DNA of 64,000 bases, from contig NZ_LKHV02000001.1 in NCBI RefSeq assembly GCF_001431315.2, positions 310,001-374,000 on the forward strand. The letters are read 5' to 3'. The translations under genes were made by a program, and so were the position numbers. Source of the stretch: Candidatus Berkiella cookevillensis (GTDB lineage Bacteria > Pseudomonadota > Gammaproteobacteria > Berkiellales > Berkiellaceae). The notes below the pieces were generated by a model, which saw nothing but the letters and a program-made list of their open reading frames with translations, was not told where the DNA came from and did no database searches. Shown piece after piece: positions 8,784-17,859 of this stretch (position 1 is the first letter of the stretch; each line of letters starts with the position of its first letter).

Positions 8784-10523
8784 TTGAGAATTAAAAAACT
8801 TTCTTCTCTATTGGCAAATCAAATTGCAGCAGGAGAAGTCATTGAACGTCCTGCTTCCGTGCTCAAGGAATGTGTTGAAAATAGTTTGGATGCTGGTGCA
8901 ACGAGAATTGATATTGAAGTTGAAAATGCGGGTATGGGATTGATCCGAATTAAAGATAATGGCTGTGGTATTGCAAAGGATGATTTAGCGTTGGCCTTGG
9001 ATAGGCATGCGACCAGCAAGATTCAGCATGTGGAGGATCTCTTTTGCATTGATAGTTTAGGTTTTAGAGGGGAAGCATTAGCCAGTATATCAAGTGTTGC
9101 GAAAATTAGGCTGATTTCTCAAAACTCTGATGATATGAGTTCTGCATGGGAGCTGCGTGCAGAGCAATCACAAGATGCACAAATATTCCCCACCAGTCAT
9201 CCTGTCGGCACCACCATAGAAATTAGAGATTTATTTTATAACGTTCCTGTGCGTAGAAAGTTCTTAAAAAGTGAGAAAACAGAGCTTTATCATTTATTGG
9301 AAGTATATAAGAAATTTGTACTTAGTGATTTTGAGGTTGGCTTCTCTTTCAAAAGTAATCAGCGTAGATTTAAATCCTATGCGCCAGCAACAAGTGATCA
9401 AAATAAATTATCACGTATTAAAAATGTCTGTGGTTCAACTTTTTTAGATCATGCCATTAAAATAGATGTGATTTATCAGGCGATGCGCTTGTGGGGTTGG
9501 GTCGGGCTGGTTGATGTTGCCAAAAGGCAAGCAGACAACCAATATTTCTTTGTGAATAAAAGAATGGTACGAGATAAGTTGATTAATCATGCCATTAAAA
9601 ACGCCTATCGCTTGATGGGGCATGAGCGCTCAGATCTTTATCCCAGTTATGCGCTTTATTTAGAGTTACCTTGTGATCAGGTAGATGTAAATGTGCATCC
9701 TACTAAGCATGAGGTACGCTTTGTTGAAGCGGCATGGGTGCATGATTTTATTGAAAAATGTATTAAAGAAGCTTTGCTAACTGCGCCTATTGCCATTGAA
9801 GCAGAAGCAACAGATTCAACAGCATCTTCAATAGAACCAACAAAATTTACCGATAAACAGATATATACGGAGTATTCAGAGAGAAAATTTTCTGCTCCTT
9901 CCGCTGTTTCTTCTGCTGCTATTCATGATAGATATCCACAACCCAAAACCATTGCCATGCAGCAAAGTCCTGTTTTACCTAAAATGCATGAAGTGATATC
10001 TCCTGTTATACCTGCGCCGGATAACAGTCAGCGATTTTTTATGCTTCAGCAAGAGAAGCATATTTATTTGTGTGATTTGGTACAAGCGCAGTCTAAATTG
10101 TTTTTTCATTTCATCAATACACCTTTAGCCTTGGAGATGAAAAAAGCGGTTTTATTTCCAATTGAATTGCCTATCGCCTGTGGTGCTATTGAAACAATGA
10201 CTGGGTTGGGTGCTGTTGGTTTTGAGATACGCCAAACAGGGGAAAAGGCTGTTATCACACATATACCATTTTTTATTGATGCGAATGATGTTCTAGAAAT
10301 CGTGGCACATATTCGTGCTTTAGAAAATAAGCATGTGCCTGCAATCAAGGAAATATTACTCTCCTATGTGGATGCTCAAGCTGTTTTCAAGATCCCACAT
10401 GGTTGGTTAGAGTTTTTCTTCATACAGTGGTTATCACAAACTGCAAAAGGGCCATGGATCTGCTTGGAAAAACATGTGCTTATTCAAGAAATTCAAGAAA
10501 ATAATTTTAATTTTTCTAAATGA
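8784..10523 (+). CDS. mutL: DNA mismatch repair protein MutL
   Basis: GHKL-family ATPase that links MutS mismatch recognition to downstream repair. The N-terminal motifs are canonical: LANQIAAGEVIERPASVLKE, ENSLDAGATRI, IKDNGCGI, HATSKI and SLGFRGEALASISSV. The middle transducer domain contains DLFYNVPVRRKFLKSEKTE and VDVNVHPTKHEVRF. The C-terminal dimerisation domain (about 400-579) shows no DQHAxxExxxxE endonuclease motif, as in gammaproteobacteria with MutH-type repair. The start is a TTG at 8784 preceded by AAAGGAGAAGG, which places the family N-terminus correctly. The last 31 bp overlap the 3' end of the convergent sulfotransferase gene. Confidence 0.96.
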   Translation: MRIKKLSSLLANQIAAGEVIERPASVLKECVENSLDAGATRIDIEVENAGMGLIRIKDNGCGIAKDDLALALDRHATSKIQHVEDLFCIDSLGFRGEALASISSVAKIRLISQNSDDMSSAWELRAEQSQDAQIFPTSHPVGTTIEIRDLFYNVPVRRKFLKSEKTELYHLLEVYKKFVLSDFEVGFSFKSNQRRFKSYAPATSDQNKLSRIKNVCGSTFLDHAIKIDVIYQAMRLWGWVGLVDVAKRQADNQYFFVNKRMVRDKLINHAIKNAYRLMGHERSDLYPSYALYLELPCDQVDVNVHPTKHEVRFVEAAWVHDFIEKCIKEALLTAPIAIEAEATDSTASSIEPTKFTDKQIYTEYSERKFSAPSAVSSAAIHDRYPQPKTIAMQQSPVLPKMHEVISPVIPAPDNSQRFFMLQQEKHIYLCDLVQAQSKLFFHFINTPLALEMKKAVLFPIELPIACGAIETMTGLGAVGFEIRQTGEKAVITHIPFFIDANDVLEIVAHIRALENKHVPAIKEILLSYVDAQAVFKIPHGWLEFFFIQWLSQTAKGPWICLEKHVLIQEIQENNFNFSK

Positions 10524-12076
10524 TAGTTATATTGACTAAAATAGTTTTGATATTGTTGCCATAAATGAATTTCATTATCATGCAGCGCATCTTGAAATTG
10601 TTTCATTCCTTCTGGCATTTCTTTGCCTAAGCCAGTAAATTCATAAATATCCTGAATGGTTTTGGCTGGATCTTGAATAAGCGATTCGTATTGGATGGTT
10701 TTTATGTCAAGTTTTAAGGTTTTTTCCCAATAAGTCATGATACGCCTATATTCGATATAATATTGAACGATATTAGCAATATCATAAGCCCAGAAATTGC
10801 CTGTAGAGAAATATTTAAAGAATATTTGCAAGATATGATCCAGTGGATCTCTCACAACATGGATAAGCTTCGCATTTGGAAACATCATGGCAATAAAACC
10901 TAAATATCTAAAATTGCATGGTGTTGTATCTGTAAAATAGTCAAAGGCTTGAGTAGGAGCTATCTCAAAAATGCCATTTTTCATTGCTCCTTCGTTGCAG
11001 CTCCTTTTGTGCTGCTCATTGACATCTGCGTAAACTGCGCTGCTCAAAGAATCTGCGCCTTGGCTGAACGAAAAATTACTATTTTTGAGATAGCTTCTAG
11101 CACGCATTGCCATTTGTTTTTTGTAATGCTTGGCTAAGTTTTCTGTGAGCGCTATCGTTAAATCTCTCTTCATGTCTGAGAATAAATTTATATAATGATT
11201 CTCTCTGCCAGAATTAAAAACCAGTTTATCAATCATGCCAAACTCTTCTAATGCGAATACCATTTTATGTTTTGATAAACACTTCTCAACCAGTGTTTTA
11301 CCAGAGCGTGGTATGCCAATGATAAAAATTGGCGTTTGTTCGCTGGCCTCACGTTGCACAGAGAATATTGACTCAGGGAATAGCTTAATAATGGAATCAA
11401 TTTTTTGCGTGTATTGGCTTACATTAAAAGAATGCGTCTTATGTTTAAAAAAATTACCCACGCTGTAATAATCGATTGCTTTGTCGATGATATTACAATC
11501 ACGAAATATTTTACCCAGAGAAAAATAGCATTGTGCTTTTTCTTCATTGGATAGTTTTTGATGTTGCATGATTTGTTCAATATGGTGTCGATCAGGATGA
11601 TCGATGCTCTCGTATCGAATACAGAGGCTCATGTTTCGATAGGCTTTGGTGGAGTTAGGATTTAACGCCAGAATACTGCGATAGCATTTTTCAGCGGCGT
11701 CTAACTTTTCTAAATGCCGACAGGTTGCACCTAAATTAAGAAAATAATTCTCTCGATTTGGATTTAAGAGAATCGCTTTTTGAAAACTTTCTTCTGCAGA
11801 GATTAAGTGATTGAGTGCAAGATAAGTAATACCTATGTAATAGTATAATCGATCATCTTCTGGAGATAGCTGAATGGCTTTTTGAAAGTTTTCAATGGCT
11901 AGGTCAAATGCCTCTGTTTTGTAGAAAGATTTGCCAAGTAAAGCATATGACGTTACCAATATGTCGGTATCTTGGTGACTCTGTAAAAGTGGCGTAATCA
12001 AATGGATCGCTTTGTTGTATTGCTTTGCGATGATTAATTGATTTGCTTTTTTTAATGTTTGATTGAGTAGTGACAT
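10493..12076 (-). CDS. TPR-repeat sulfotransferase-family protein carrying a MITE-encoded insertion
   Basis: The N-terminal half (about 1-235) is tetratricopeptide repeats, for example AFDLAIENFQKAIQLSPEDDRLYY and SAEESFQKAILLNPN. The C-terminal half is a PAPS-dependent sulfotransferase fold: the 5'-phosphosulfate loop PIFIIGIPRSGKT (249-261), the TDTTPCNFRYLG core (383-394) and the 3'-phosphate motif LIHVVRDPLDHIL (404-416). Residues 327-374 are encoded by a 144-bp in-frame MITE and separate a helix from the TDxxP motif, where family members are normally contiguous. It is convergent with mutL (31-bp overlap) and divergent from miaA, and looks like an insertion into a conserved neighbourhood. 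Substrate unknown; whether the enzyme tolerates the insert is not clear. Confidence 0.8.
   Translation of the reverse strand: MSLLNQTLKKANQLIIAKQYNKAIHLITPLLQSHQDTDILVTSYALLGKSFYKTEAFDLAIENFQKAIQLSPEDDRLYYYIGITYLALNHLISAEESFQKAILLNPNRENYFLNLGATCRHLEKLDAAEKCYRSILALNPNSTKAYRNMSLCIRYESIDHPDRHHIEQIMQHQKLSNEEKAQCYFSLGKIFRDCNIIDKAIDYYSVGNFFKHKTHSFNVSQYTQKIDSIIKLFPESIFSVQREASEQTPIFIIGIPRSGKTLVEKCLSKHKMVFALEEFGMIDKLVFNSGRENHYINLFSDMKRDLTIALTENLAKHYKKQMAMRARSYLKNSNFSFSQGADSLSSAVYADVNEQHKRSCNEGAMKNGIFEIAPTQAFDYFTDTTPCNFRYLGFIAMMFPNAKLIHVVRDPLDHILQIFFKYFSTGNFWAYDIANIVQYYIEYRRIMTYWEKTLKLDIKTIQYESLIQDPAKTIQDIYEFTGLGKEMPEGMKQFQDALHDNEIHLWQQYQNYFSQYNYHLEKLKLFS
10954..11099. mobile_element. Full-length TA-flanked MITE inserted in frame within a gene
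   Basis: A 142-bp element (10956-11097) with terminal inverted repeats, GGAGCTATCTCAAAAAT at the left and its near-complement ATTTTTGAGATAGCTTC at the right, bordered by TA (10954-10955 and 11098-11099). Element plus one TA is 144 bp, 48 codons with no stop in the host frame. The interior (11010-11080) matches the partial copy at 47842-47912. TA duplications with such ends are typical of Tc1/mariner-IS630-type MITEs; it encodes no transposase. Confidence 0.8.
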
Positions 12077-12262
12077 AGTCTATAAAAAATCAGTTGAACA
12101 CCTACATACTCTGCATTGAGTATAGCCTGTCTATCATTTTATTGAGAAAATCCTTCCAATGCCAAGCAGTTTTATATTTAAAGAGTGTTAGCTAGCCTTG
12201 ACGCAGTTTACTTGATTCGATAGGATTCACCCTCTTTACATCTTTAGCAGTTTATCGCCCTG

Positions 12263-13201
12263 ATGAATCAAGTCATATGTCTTTTAGGCCCTACATCCTC
12301 TGGTAAAACCGATCTTGCTATTGCTTTGAGTCAAAAGCTACCCGTAGAAATAATCAGTGTAGATTCAACCCAAGTTTACTGTGATTTAAATATCGGTTCG
12401 GGCAAACCGAGTCGAGAGATCTTAGAAAAATCACCTCATCATTTAATCGATATTTTGCCACCCGATCAAGCCTATAGTGCAGCACAATTTGCAGAGGATA
12501 CTAATAAATTAATTGTGGCTATCCGTCAACGAGGGAAAATTCCTTTGTTAGTGGGAGGAACCATGATGTATTTTCATACCTTGATAAATGGTTTACATAC
12601 ACTACCCGCAGCAGACCCAGCTTTAAGGGAAAGTTTAGAAGCAGAAGGGCATCAGATTGGTTGGTCTATGATGCATCAGAAATTGCAGCAAGTTGATCCT
12701 GAGGCTGCATTGCGTATAAAACCCAATGATAAGCAACGTATACAGCGTGCACTAGAAATTTATCATACAACCCAAAGACCGATGAGTAGTTTTTTGCATG
12801 AGCAAAAAGCCCCTTCCTCTTTTTCTTTTCTTAGCTTTGCGTTGATTCCTTTGCAAACAGATAGGGCGGTTTTGCATCATCGTATTAACCAAAGATTCCA
12901 AGGGATGTTGGATCAAAGCTTTGTTGAAGAAGTGCAGCATTTACGTGAGAAATATGTATTACATGAAAATTTACCAAGTATGAGGGCTGTTGGTTATCGC
13001 CACGTTTGGCAATATTTAGAAGGTACCATTAGTTATGATGTGATGCAGGAGGGGGCAAAGGCTGCAACACGTCAATTAGCAAAACGACAATTGACATGGT
13101 TGCGACGTTGGCCAGGCATTGTGAACTTGGATTTTATGGATGAAAAGAACCTCAATATTGTGAGCGAATACATTGAAAAAGTAAGTAAGAGCACACGCTA
13201 A
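12263..13201 (+). CDS. miaA: tRNA dimethylallyltransferase
   Basis: Transfers a dimethylallyl group from DMAPP to A37 of tRNAs that read UNN codons. P-loop LLGPTSSGKTDLAIALS (about 7-23) is followed by the family motifs EIISVDSTQVYCDLNIGSGKPS, PLLVGGTMMYF and RIQRALEIYH. Near the C-terminus, MRAVGYRHVWQYL and TRQLAKRQLTWLRRW are standard. Length 312 residues, normal. The ATG at 12263 gives the right N-terminus but lacks a clear Shine-Dalgarno. The 186-bp gap upstream, shared with the divergent sulfotransferase gene, must hold its promoter. In E. coli miaA is followed directly by hfq; here two genes intervene. Confidence 0.96.
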   Translation: MNQVICLLGPTSSGKTDLAIALSQKLPVEIISVDSTQVYCDLNIGSGKPSREILEKSPHHLIDILPPDQAYSAAQFAEDTNKLIVAIRQRGKIPLLVGGTMMYFHTLINGLHTLPAADPALRESLEAEGHQIGWSMMHQKLQQVDPEAALRIKPNDKQRIQRALEIYHTTQRPMSSFLHEQKAPSSFSFLSFALIPLQTDRAVLHHRINQRFQGMLDQSFVEEVQHLREKYVLHENLPSMRAVGYRHVWQYLEGTISYDVMQEGAKAATRQLAKRQLTWLRRWPGIVNLDFMDEKNLNIVSEYIEKVSKSTR

Positions 13202-13218
13202 TTCGGCTTGCGCTCAAT

Positions 13219-14055
13219 TCAACCAGGTTGCTTTTCTACAAATTGAAGCTGTGGTGACATGACCGTCTTCTTTTTAATGAGCCAGACGAAGAAGTAGCAT
13301 GGAATCGTATCCAGTAATGCCGCAAAGAATTTAAAGCCATAACTTGAGAGAATAACCGTCACCAGTGAGAACTGGCTTGTATCAGATTTCCCCCATGCTA
13401 AATGTTTTGTCATAAAATAAGTGCAAGTGAGTACTAAGCAGGTATCTACAAATTGACTGATAAAGGTTGAAACATTATTGCGTAACCATAAATGTTTGTT
13501 TTTGGTTAAATTTTTCAAAAAATGAAATATATAGACATCCAGGTATTGGGCAACAAGATAGGCGAGCATAGATGAGATAATCGCTGTCATCGTTAGAAAG
13601 CGAATATAGTAAAAATGGCTCTCTGGATTGGTTTGTGTTGCAATGCTTGCATCTGGAATTAAGGGGGCAGGTAAGCCACAAAGCCAAAATAAAACAAGCA
13701 TTGCCAGATTTGCAATCAGTCCTGCGGTGACTAAACGATTTGCGGCTTGTTTTCCATAGCATTCACTGATGATATCTGTGCAAAGAAAGGTTAAGGGGTA
13801 GGGTAAAACCCCAATCGGTAGCGTAACAAAGAGGTTATAGTGCCAAAGTGAAAAATCGATGGTCACAAAACGGCTAATGTTCATCACATTAATAAGGCAC
13901 AGTGTGCTGATAAATACCGCAGAAATGATTAAATAAATAGAATGATGTCGGCTGTCAGCGAGTGGCAAATAAGAAGTGCTTGGATTCATATACAACAATA
14001 GAAACAGCAAAACTAGTGAAGTCGCAATGGTACCTTCTTTCAGCGGATAACTCAA
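13219..14055 (-). CDS. yhhQ: Queuosine precursor (preQ0/preQ1) transporter, VUT/YhhQ family
   Basis: Inner-membrane importer of 7-deazaguanine precursors for queuosine tRNA modification. The 278-residue protein is very hydrophobic with about six or seven membrane segments. Family signatures are FLCTDIISECYGKQAANR, AYLVAQYLDVYIFHFLK and WLRNNVSTFISQFVDTCLV. The annotated start is a TTG at 14055 with AAGGA close upstream; an ATG 22 codons later (MNPSTSYLPL) would still keep the conserved core, so the N-terminus is uncertain. The gene runs against miaA and LemA-like neighbours and interrupts the usual miaA-hfq order. Confidence 0.88.
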   Translation of the reverse strand: MSYPLKEGTIATSLVLLFLLLYMNPSTSYLPLADSRHHSIYLIISAVFISTLCLINVMNISRFVTIDFSLWHYNLFVTLPIGVLPYPLTFLCTDIISECYGKQAANRLVTAGLIANLAMLVLFWLCGLPAPLIPDASIATQTNPESHFYYIRFLTMTAIISSMLAYLVAQYLDVYIFHFLKNLTKNKHLWLRNNVSTFISQFVDTCLVLTCTYFMTKHLAWGKSDTSQFSLVTVILSSYGFKFFAALLDTIPCYFFVWLIKKKTVMSPQLQFVEKQPG

Positions 14056-14245
14056 TCATCCTTACAAGACTGTATTCCTTAAGCATTTGTAAAAAAAGAA
14101 ATTTATACTCTAAAGCACCGAATAATTAGCCACGAGGAACACCCTACTGGCGGCGTGAGTTGTTATGGGGGATTGTCAGATGCTAGGGCACACGCTATTG
14201 TGTAATTTAAGACAAGATCCTCTGACTGAACGAGAGAATGGTTCA

Positions 14246-14896
14246 ATGACTCAAAAACGCTGGAAGCTCTATGGAATTATTGGCTGTATTATTTTGGCAT
14301 TGATGCTGGGCGTGGGAAGTTGGCACCAAAAAGTCACTATTACAGAGAATAAGCTATCGCTTGGATTGAAGACCATTGGCCCAGCAGTGGAGAGACGACA
14401 CCTCGCTATCCAAAATTTGGTTGCGCACCTACAAAAAGATGAGCCTGATAATCAGCAGTTACAAGCGATAGCGAACTACATGGATGCTTTAGAGAAAGCC
14501 CCATTTTCCTATGATAAATTGTTGGTTGATAGTGCGACGAATCAAGCTTTTGTTGCTCAAGAACAAGAAGTCACAAAACTGGTTGAAGATCTATTGACCT
14601 ATGGTGCTTCTAAGGAATCCTTGCGTAGAAACTTACCTTATTACAGGCAGGCGCGTAATACTTATTATGTTAGTTTGCAAGTTTATAATGTGCAAAATAC
14701 GCTCAATGAAGAAGTGATGTATTTTAATCGGCAGATAACAGGTGTTTTCAAAGGCACACTCAATAAGATTTTTTTCCAGTATCGTGTGCGTCTAAAATTA
14801 GAGGATATGGTGAGTAAGGCGATCGAAAAATACCAGCGATACACCGTGATGCCTTCTGCAAAACCCCCTAAAGAAGCGCTGAAGCCTGGGCGATAA
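14246..14896 (+). CDS. Membrane-anchored helical protein, weakly LemA-like
   Basis: I do not firmly recognise this gene. From the ATG at 14246 (MTQKRWKLYG, preceded by GAGAGAA) the product has one N-terminal membrane helix (IIGCIILALMLGVGSW), then an all-helical extracytoplasmic part of about 190 residues. The phrase VERRHLAIQNLVAHLQ and a late segment RNTYYVSLQVYNVQNTLNEEVMYFNRQI resemble in spacing the RRxDLIPNLV and RxxYNxAVxxYNxxI motifs of LemA-family proteins, but the match is loose. An upstream ATG at 14165 would add 27 residues of no evident function. It sits between divergent yhhQ and hfq, 111 bp upstream of the latter. Confidence 0.5.
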   Translation: MTQKRWKLYGIIGCIILALMLGVGSWHQKVTITENKLSLGLKTIGPAVERRHLAIQNLVAHLQKDEPDNQQLQAIANYMDALEKAPFSYDKLLVDSATNQAFVAQEQEVTKLVEDLLTYGASKESLRRNLPYYRQARNTYYVSLQVYNVQNTLNEEVMYFNRQITGVFKGTLNKIFFQYRVRLKLEDMVSKAIEKYQRYTVMPSAKPPKEALKPGR

Positions 14897-15007
14897 GTTT
14901 ATTAACTGTTCTAAAGGCATTTTGCATTCAAAAGTTGCATGGTACTATGTGCAATAGCCAGGGATTATGCAAATAAGCTAGATAATAAAATAATAAGGAG
15001 CTACCAC

Positions 15008-15271
15008 ATGTCAAAGGGGCAATCTTTGCAAGACCCTTTTTTGAATGCACTTCGAAAGGAAAAAATACCCGTTTCTATCTATCTGGTAAATGGCATCAAA
15101 TTACAAGGACAGGTTGAATCATTCGATCAGTTTGTGGTTCTCTTGAAAAATAGCGTTAGTCAGATGGTGTATAAACATGCTATCTCCACAGTGGTTCCAG
15201 CAAGGAACGTAAGCAGTAAGCTGCCAACTCCCGGTCAAAACGGCGATGACTTTAGCCATAGTGAAGATTGA
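15008..15271 (+). CDS. hfq: RNA chaperone Hfq
   Basis: Sm-like hexameric chaperone that pairs small RNAs with mRNAs. The 87-residue product starts [19 protein letters not shown], an almost perfect Hfq N-terminus with the proximal-face QDPFLN. Sm1 ([27 protein letters not shown]) and Sm2 ([13 protein letters not shown]) motifs are intact, including the YKHAIST signature. The start at 15008 has AAGGAG seven bases upstream. A short, polar C-terminal tail follows the core. It heads the hfq-hflX-hflK-hflC-yjeT-purA string, in E. coli order. Confidence 0.98.
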   Translation: MSKGQSLQDPFLNALRKEKIPVSIYLVNGIKLQGQVESFDQFVVLLKNSVSQMVYKHAISTVVPARNVSSKLPTPGQNGDDFSHSED

Positions 15272-15304
15272 TAAAGCAAAATGAGCGTTTAAGGAGCTGA
15301 TGTA

Positions 15305-16606
15305 TTGTTTGAGCGCCCAAAAAGTGGTGAACGGGCGGTTTTGGTCCATTTAACCTTTCCTCATATTAGCGAATCTTCTGACTCTGCAGAATTTGCCGAG
15401 CTTGCAATGGCCGCAGGTGCTGAACCTGTGGCAAAAATCTTTGGGCGTCGTCCAGCGCCGGATCCCAAATTTTTTATTGGAAAGGGTAAGTTAGAAGAAA
15501 TTAAATCTGCTTTAGCTGCATTTGATGCAGCGCTTATTATTTTTAATCACGAGCTTTCTCCTGCTCAAGAGCGAAATGTGGAGAGAGAAACACGTTGCAG
15601 AGTATTATCCAGAACAGGTTTAATCTTAGATATTTTTGCTCAGCGTGCCCGAACATTTGAAGGTAAATTGCAGGTTGAATTGGCTCAGTTAAACCATATG
15701 TCGACACGTTTAGTGAGAGGCTGGACCCATTTAGAGCGACAAAAGGGTGGCATTGGTTTACGTGGACCTGGTGAAACGCAATTAGAAAGCGATCGTCGAT
15801 TATTGCGTCGTCGCGTTGAATTCATTAAGCAAAGACTGGATAAAGTAAAAGTAAGCCGTGAGCAAAGTCGTCGTGCGAGAACACGTCAGGCTATCCCGAC
15901 GATTTCGTTGGTTGGTTATACCAATGCTGGAAAATCTACCTTATTTAATGCGCTAACAGGTGCACATGTGTTAGTTGCAAATCAATTATTTGCGACCTTA
16001 GATCCAACCTTGCGTGCCATTGAACTACCTGAAATTGGTAAAGTCATTTTAGCCGATACGGTAGGGTTTGTAAGTCAGTTGCCACATGGTTTGGTGGATG
16101 CTTTTCGAGCAACCTTAGAAGAGGTAGCGCAATCTGCTTTATTGATTCATGTTGTCGATGCACATGATGACAAAAGAGATGAGCATATACATCAAGTTAA
16201 TTTGGTTTTAAATGAGATTGGGGCAGATGATCTTCAACAAATTGTTGTGATGAACAAATCTGATTTAGATGAGTCATTTACTCATGGGGAAAACGAAGAT
16301 CAAGGTAATCTAAATAACTATCCGCCCCATCAAATTGCCACTTCTGCATTAACAGGGCAAGGCCTTGAGCAGCTTTTACTGGCAATACAGAAGGCGCTTA
16401 GCCAAGAAACTGTTATAGGGTGGATACAAGTTGCAGCAAATGAGGGTAAAATGAGGGCTTTGTTTTACCAAAATCACGCCGTAGTAGAAGAACTGCCACA
16501 AGAAGATGGTGGTTTTAACATGAAAATTAAGGTAAGTGGCATTAAATGGCGTCAAATGTGCCAGGTATTCACAGAATTGTCATCTAAATTACAAAATATA
16601 CCATAA
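15305..16606 (+). CDS. hflX: Ribosome-splitting GTPase HflX
   Basis: GTPase that splits stalled 70S ribosomes after heat or other stress. N-terminal HflX domain (about 1-190) contains GRRPAPDPKFFIGKGKLEEI and the glycine-rich ERQKGGIGLRGPGETQLE; the G domain has G1 GYTNAGKST, G3 DTVGF and G4 NKSD. Length 433 residues, as in E. coli (426). The start is a TTG at 15305 giving MFERPKSGERAVLVH, aligned with the E. coli N-terminus, with AAGGAG upstream; no ATG exists in frame nearby. hfq ends 33 bp upstream and hflK begins 20 bp downstream. Confidence 0.96.
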   Translation: MFERPKSGERAVLVHLTFPHISESSDSAEFAELAMAAGAEPVAKIFGRRPAPDPKFFIGKGKLEEIKSALAAFDAALIIFNHELSPAQERNVERETRCRVLSRTGLILDIFAQRARTFEGKLQVELAQLNHMSTRLVRGWTHLERQKGGIGLRGPGETQLESDRRLLRRRVEFIKQRLDKVKVSREQSRRARTRQAIPTISLVGYTNAGKSTLFNALTGAHVLVANQLFATLDPTLRAIELPEIGKVILADTVGFVSQLPHGLVDAFRATLEEVAQSALLIHVVDAHDDKRDEHIHQVNLVLNEIGADDLQQIVVMNKSDLDESFTHGENEDQGNLNNYPPHQIATSALTGQGLEQLLLAIQKALSQETVIGWIQVAANEGKMRALFYQNHAVVEELPQEDGGFNMKIKVSGIKWRQMCQVFTELSSKLQNIP

Positions 16607-16626
16607 GATAGCATAAGGGGTTCGGC

Positions 16627-17859
16627 ATGTCTTGGAATGATCCAGAAAGGGATGAAAGAGGTAAGAAAAAAGATCCCTGGGGGAAAAACGCAGAAGCGCC
16701 ACCAGATTTGGATGAAACATTACGTCAATTCCAACAAAAGTTGAGAAAAGTATTTGGGGGCGGAGAAGGCGGAAATTCCGGTGGTTTCTCTTCAAATAAA
16801 GGGGCGCCAGGCGCGAGCATGTTTGGGATGGTTGTTGTTAGCATCGTTATCTTTGCTATTTATGTTGTGAGTGGTATTTTCATTGTTGATCCACCAGAAA
16901 AAGCAGTGATCACTCGCTTTGGGCAATACATCAAAACCGTGGGACCAGGCCCACATTGGATTGCACCATTGATTGAAAGTAGAAAAATTGTAAATGTGGA
17001 AAAGATTCATTCTGAGACACATTTAGCACACATGATTACCAAAGATAAAAATATTGCAACCGCAGAGATTGCCATTCAGTACAAAATTGATAATCCAGAG
17101 GATTATTTGTTTAATTTACCTGACCCCAGAAATACGCTGACATTAGCAATGCGCAGTGCCCTGCGTTCTGGTGTTGGTAGAGTCACGATGGATGAAATTA
17201 TGACAGAAGGTCGTACCGAGACTTCGCTATATATTCGCGATCAAATTCAGAGTATTTTGAATAATTATGGTGCTGGTATAAAAATTACGCGAGCTAATTT
17301 GCGTAAAACAACGGTACCAGAAGGCCAAGTGCAAGAAGCCTACGATGATGCGAATGCCGCAAGACAAGATCAAGAAAAAGTGATCAACGAGGCGATGGCT
17401 GAAAAAATTAAGCAGATCAATGGTGCAGAAGGTGAGGCTAAATCCATTATCAATGAAGCACAGGCTTATCGCGAAAGTAAGGTATTAGAAGCACAAGGTA
17501 ACACGCAACGATTTCTTGAAGTTTTGCCTGAGTACAAACTTGCGCCTGATATTACGCAAGAAAGGCTTTATATTGAAACCATGCAAGAAGTCTATGCAAA
17601 TAGTAATAAAGTATTGATAGACGTAGATAGCGGCAATAATATGGTTTATATCCCTCTGGATAAAATTGTAGATGCCAATAAAGCATCAAGAAAAGATTTG
17701 TCGGACTCAACGACTTCTTCAACACAGCAATTAAGAAGTGGGCCTCAATCTGCTGTTTCTGATTATTCAACTACCAAAAGCGCCACACGGCAATCCTCAT
17801 CGGCTCGTCCGACCTATTCAAACTCATCACGTCCAGTGAGAGAGGGGGCATCTTCATGA
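16627..17859 (+). CDS. hflK: FtsH modulator HflK (prohibitin/SPFH family)
   Basis: Subunit of the large HflK-HflC cage that surrounds FtsH in the inner membrane and restrains its proteolysis. A glycine- and charge-rich cytoplasmic N-terminus (WNDPERDERGKKKDPWG) precedes one membrane helix (MFGMVVVSIVIFAIYVVSGIF, about 59-79). The SPFH domain follows (PPEKAVITRFGQYIKTVGPGPHW) and then a long coiled coil (about 230-300). The C-terminal tail (about 350-410) is rich in Ser and Thr and low in complexity. RBS AAGGGG precedes the ATG at 16627; the stop overlaps the hflC start as ATGA. Confidence 0.95.
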   Translation: MSWNDPERDERGKKKDPWGKNAEAPPDLDETLRQFQQKLRKVFGGGEGGNSGGFSSNKGAPGASMFGMVVVSIVIFAIYVVSGIFIVDPPEKAVITRFGQYIKTVGPGPHWIAPLIESRKIVNVEKIHSETHLAHMITKDKNIATAEIAIQYKIDNPEDYLFNLPDPRNTLTLAMRSALRSGVGRVTMDEIMTEGRTETSLYIRDQIQSILNNYGAGIKITRANLRKTTVPEGQVQEAYDDANAARQDQEKVINEAMAEKIKQINGAEGEAKSIINEAQAYRESKVLEAQGNTQRFLEVLPEYKLAPDITQERLYIETMQEVYANSNKVLIDVDSGNNMVYIPLDKIVDANKASRKDLSDSTTSSTQQLRSGPQSAVSDYSTTKSATRQSSSARPTYSNSSRPVREGASS

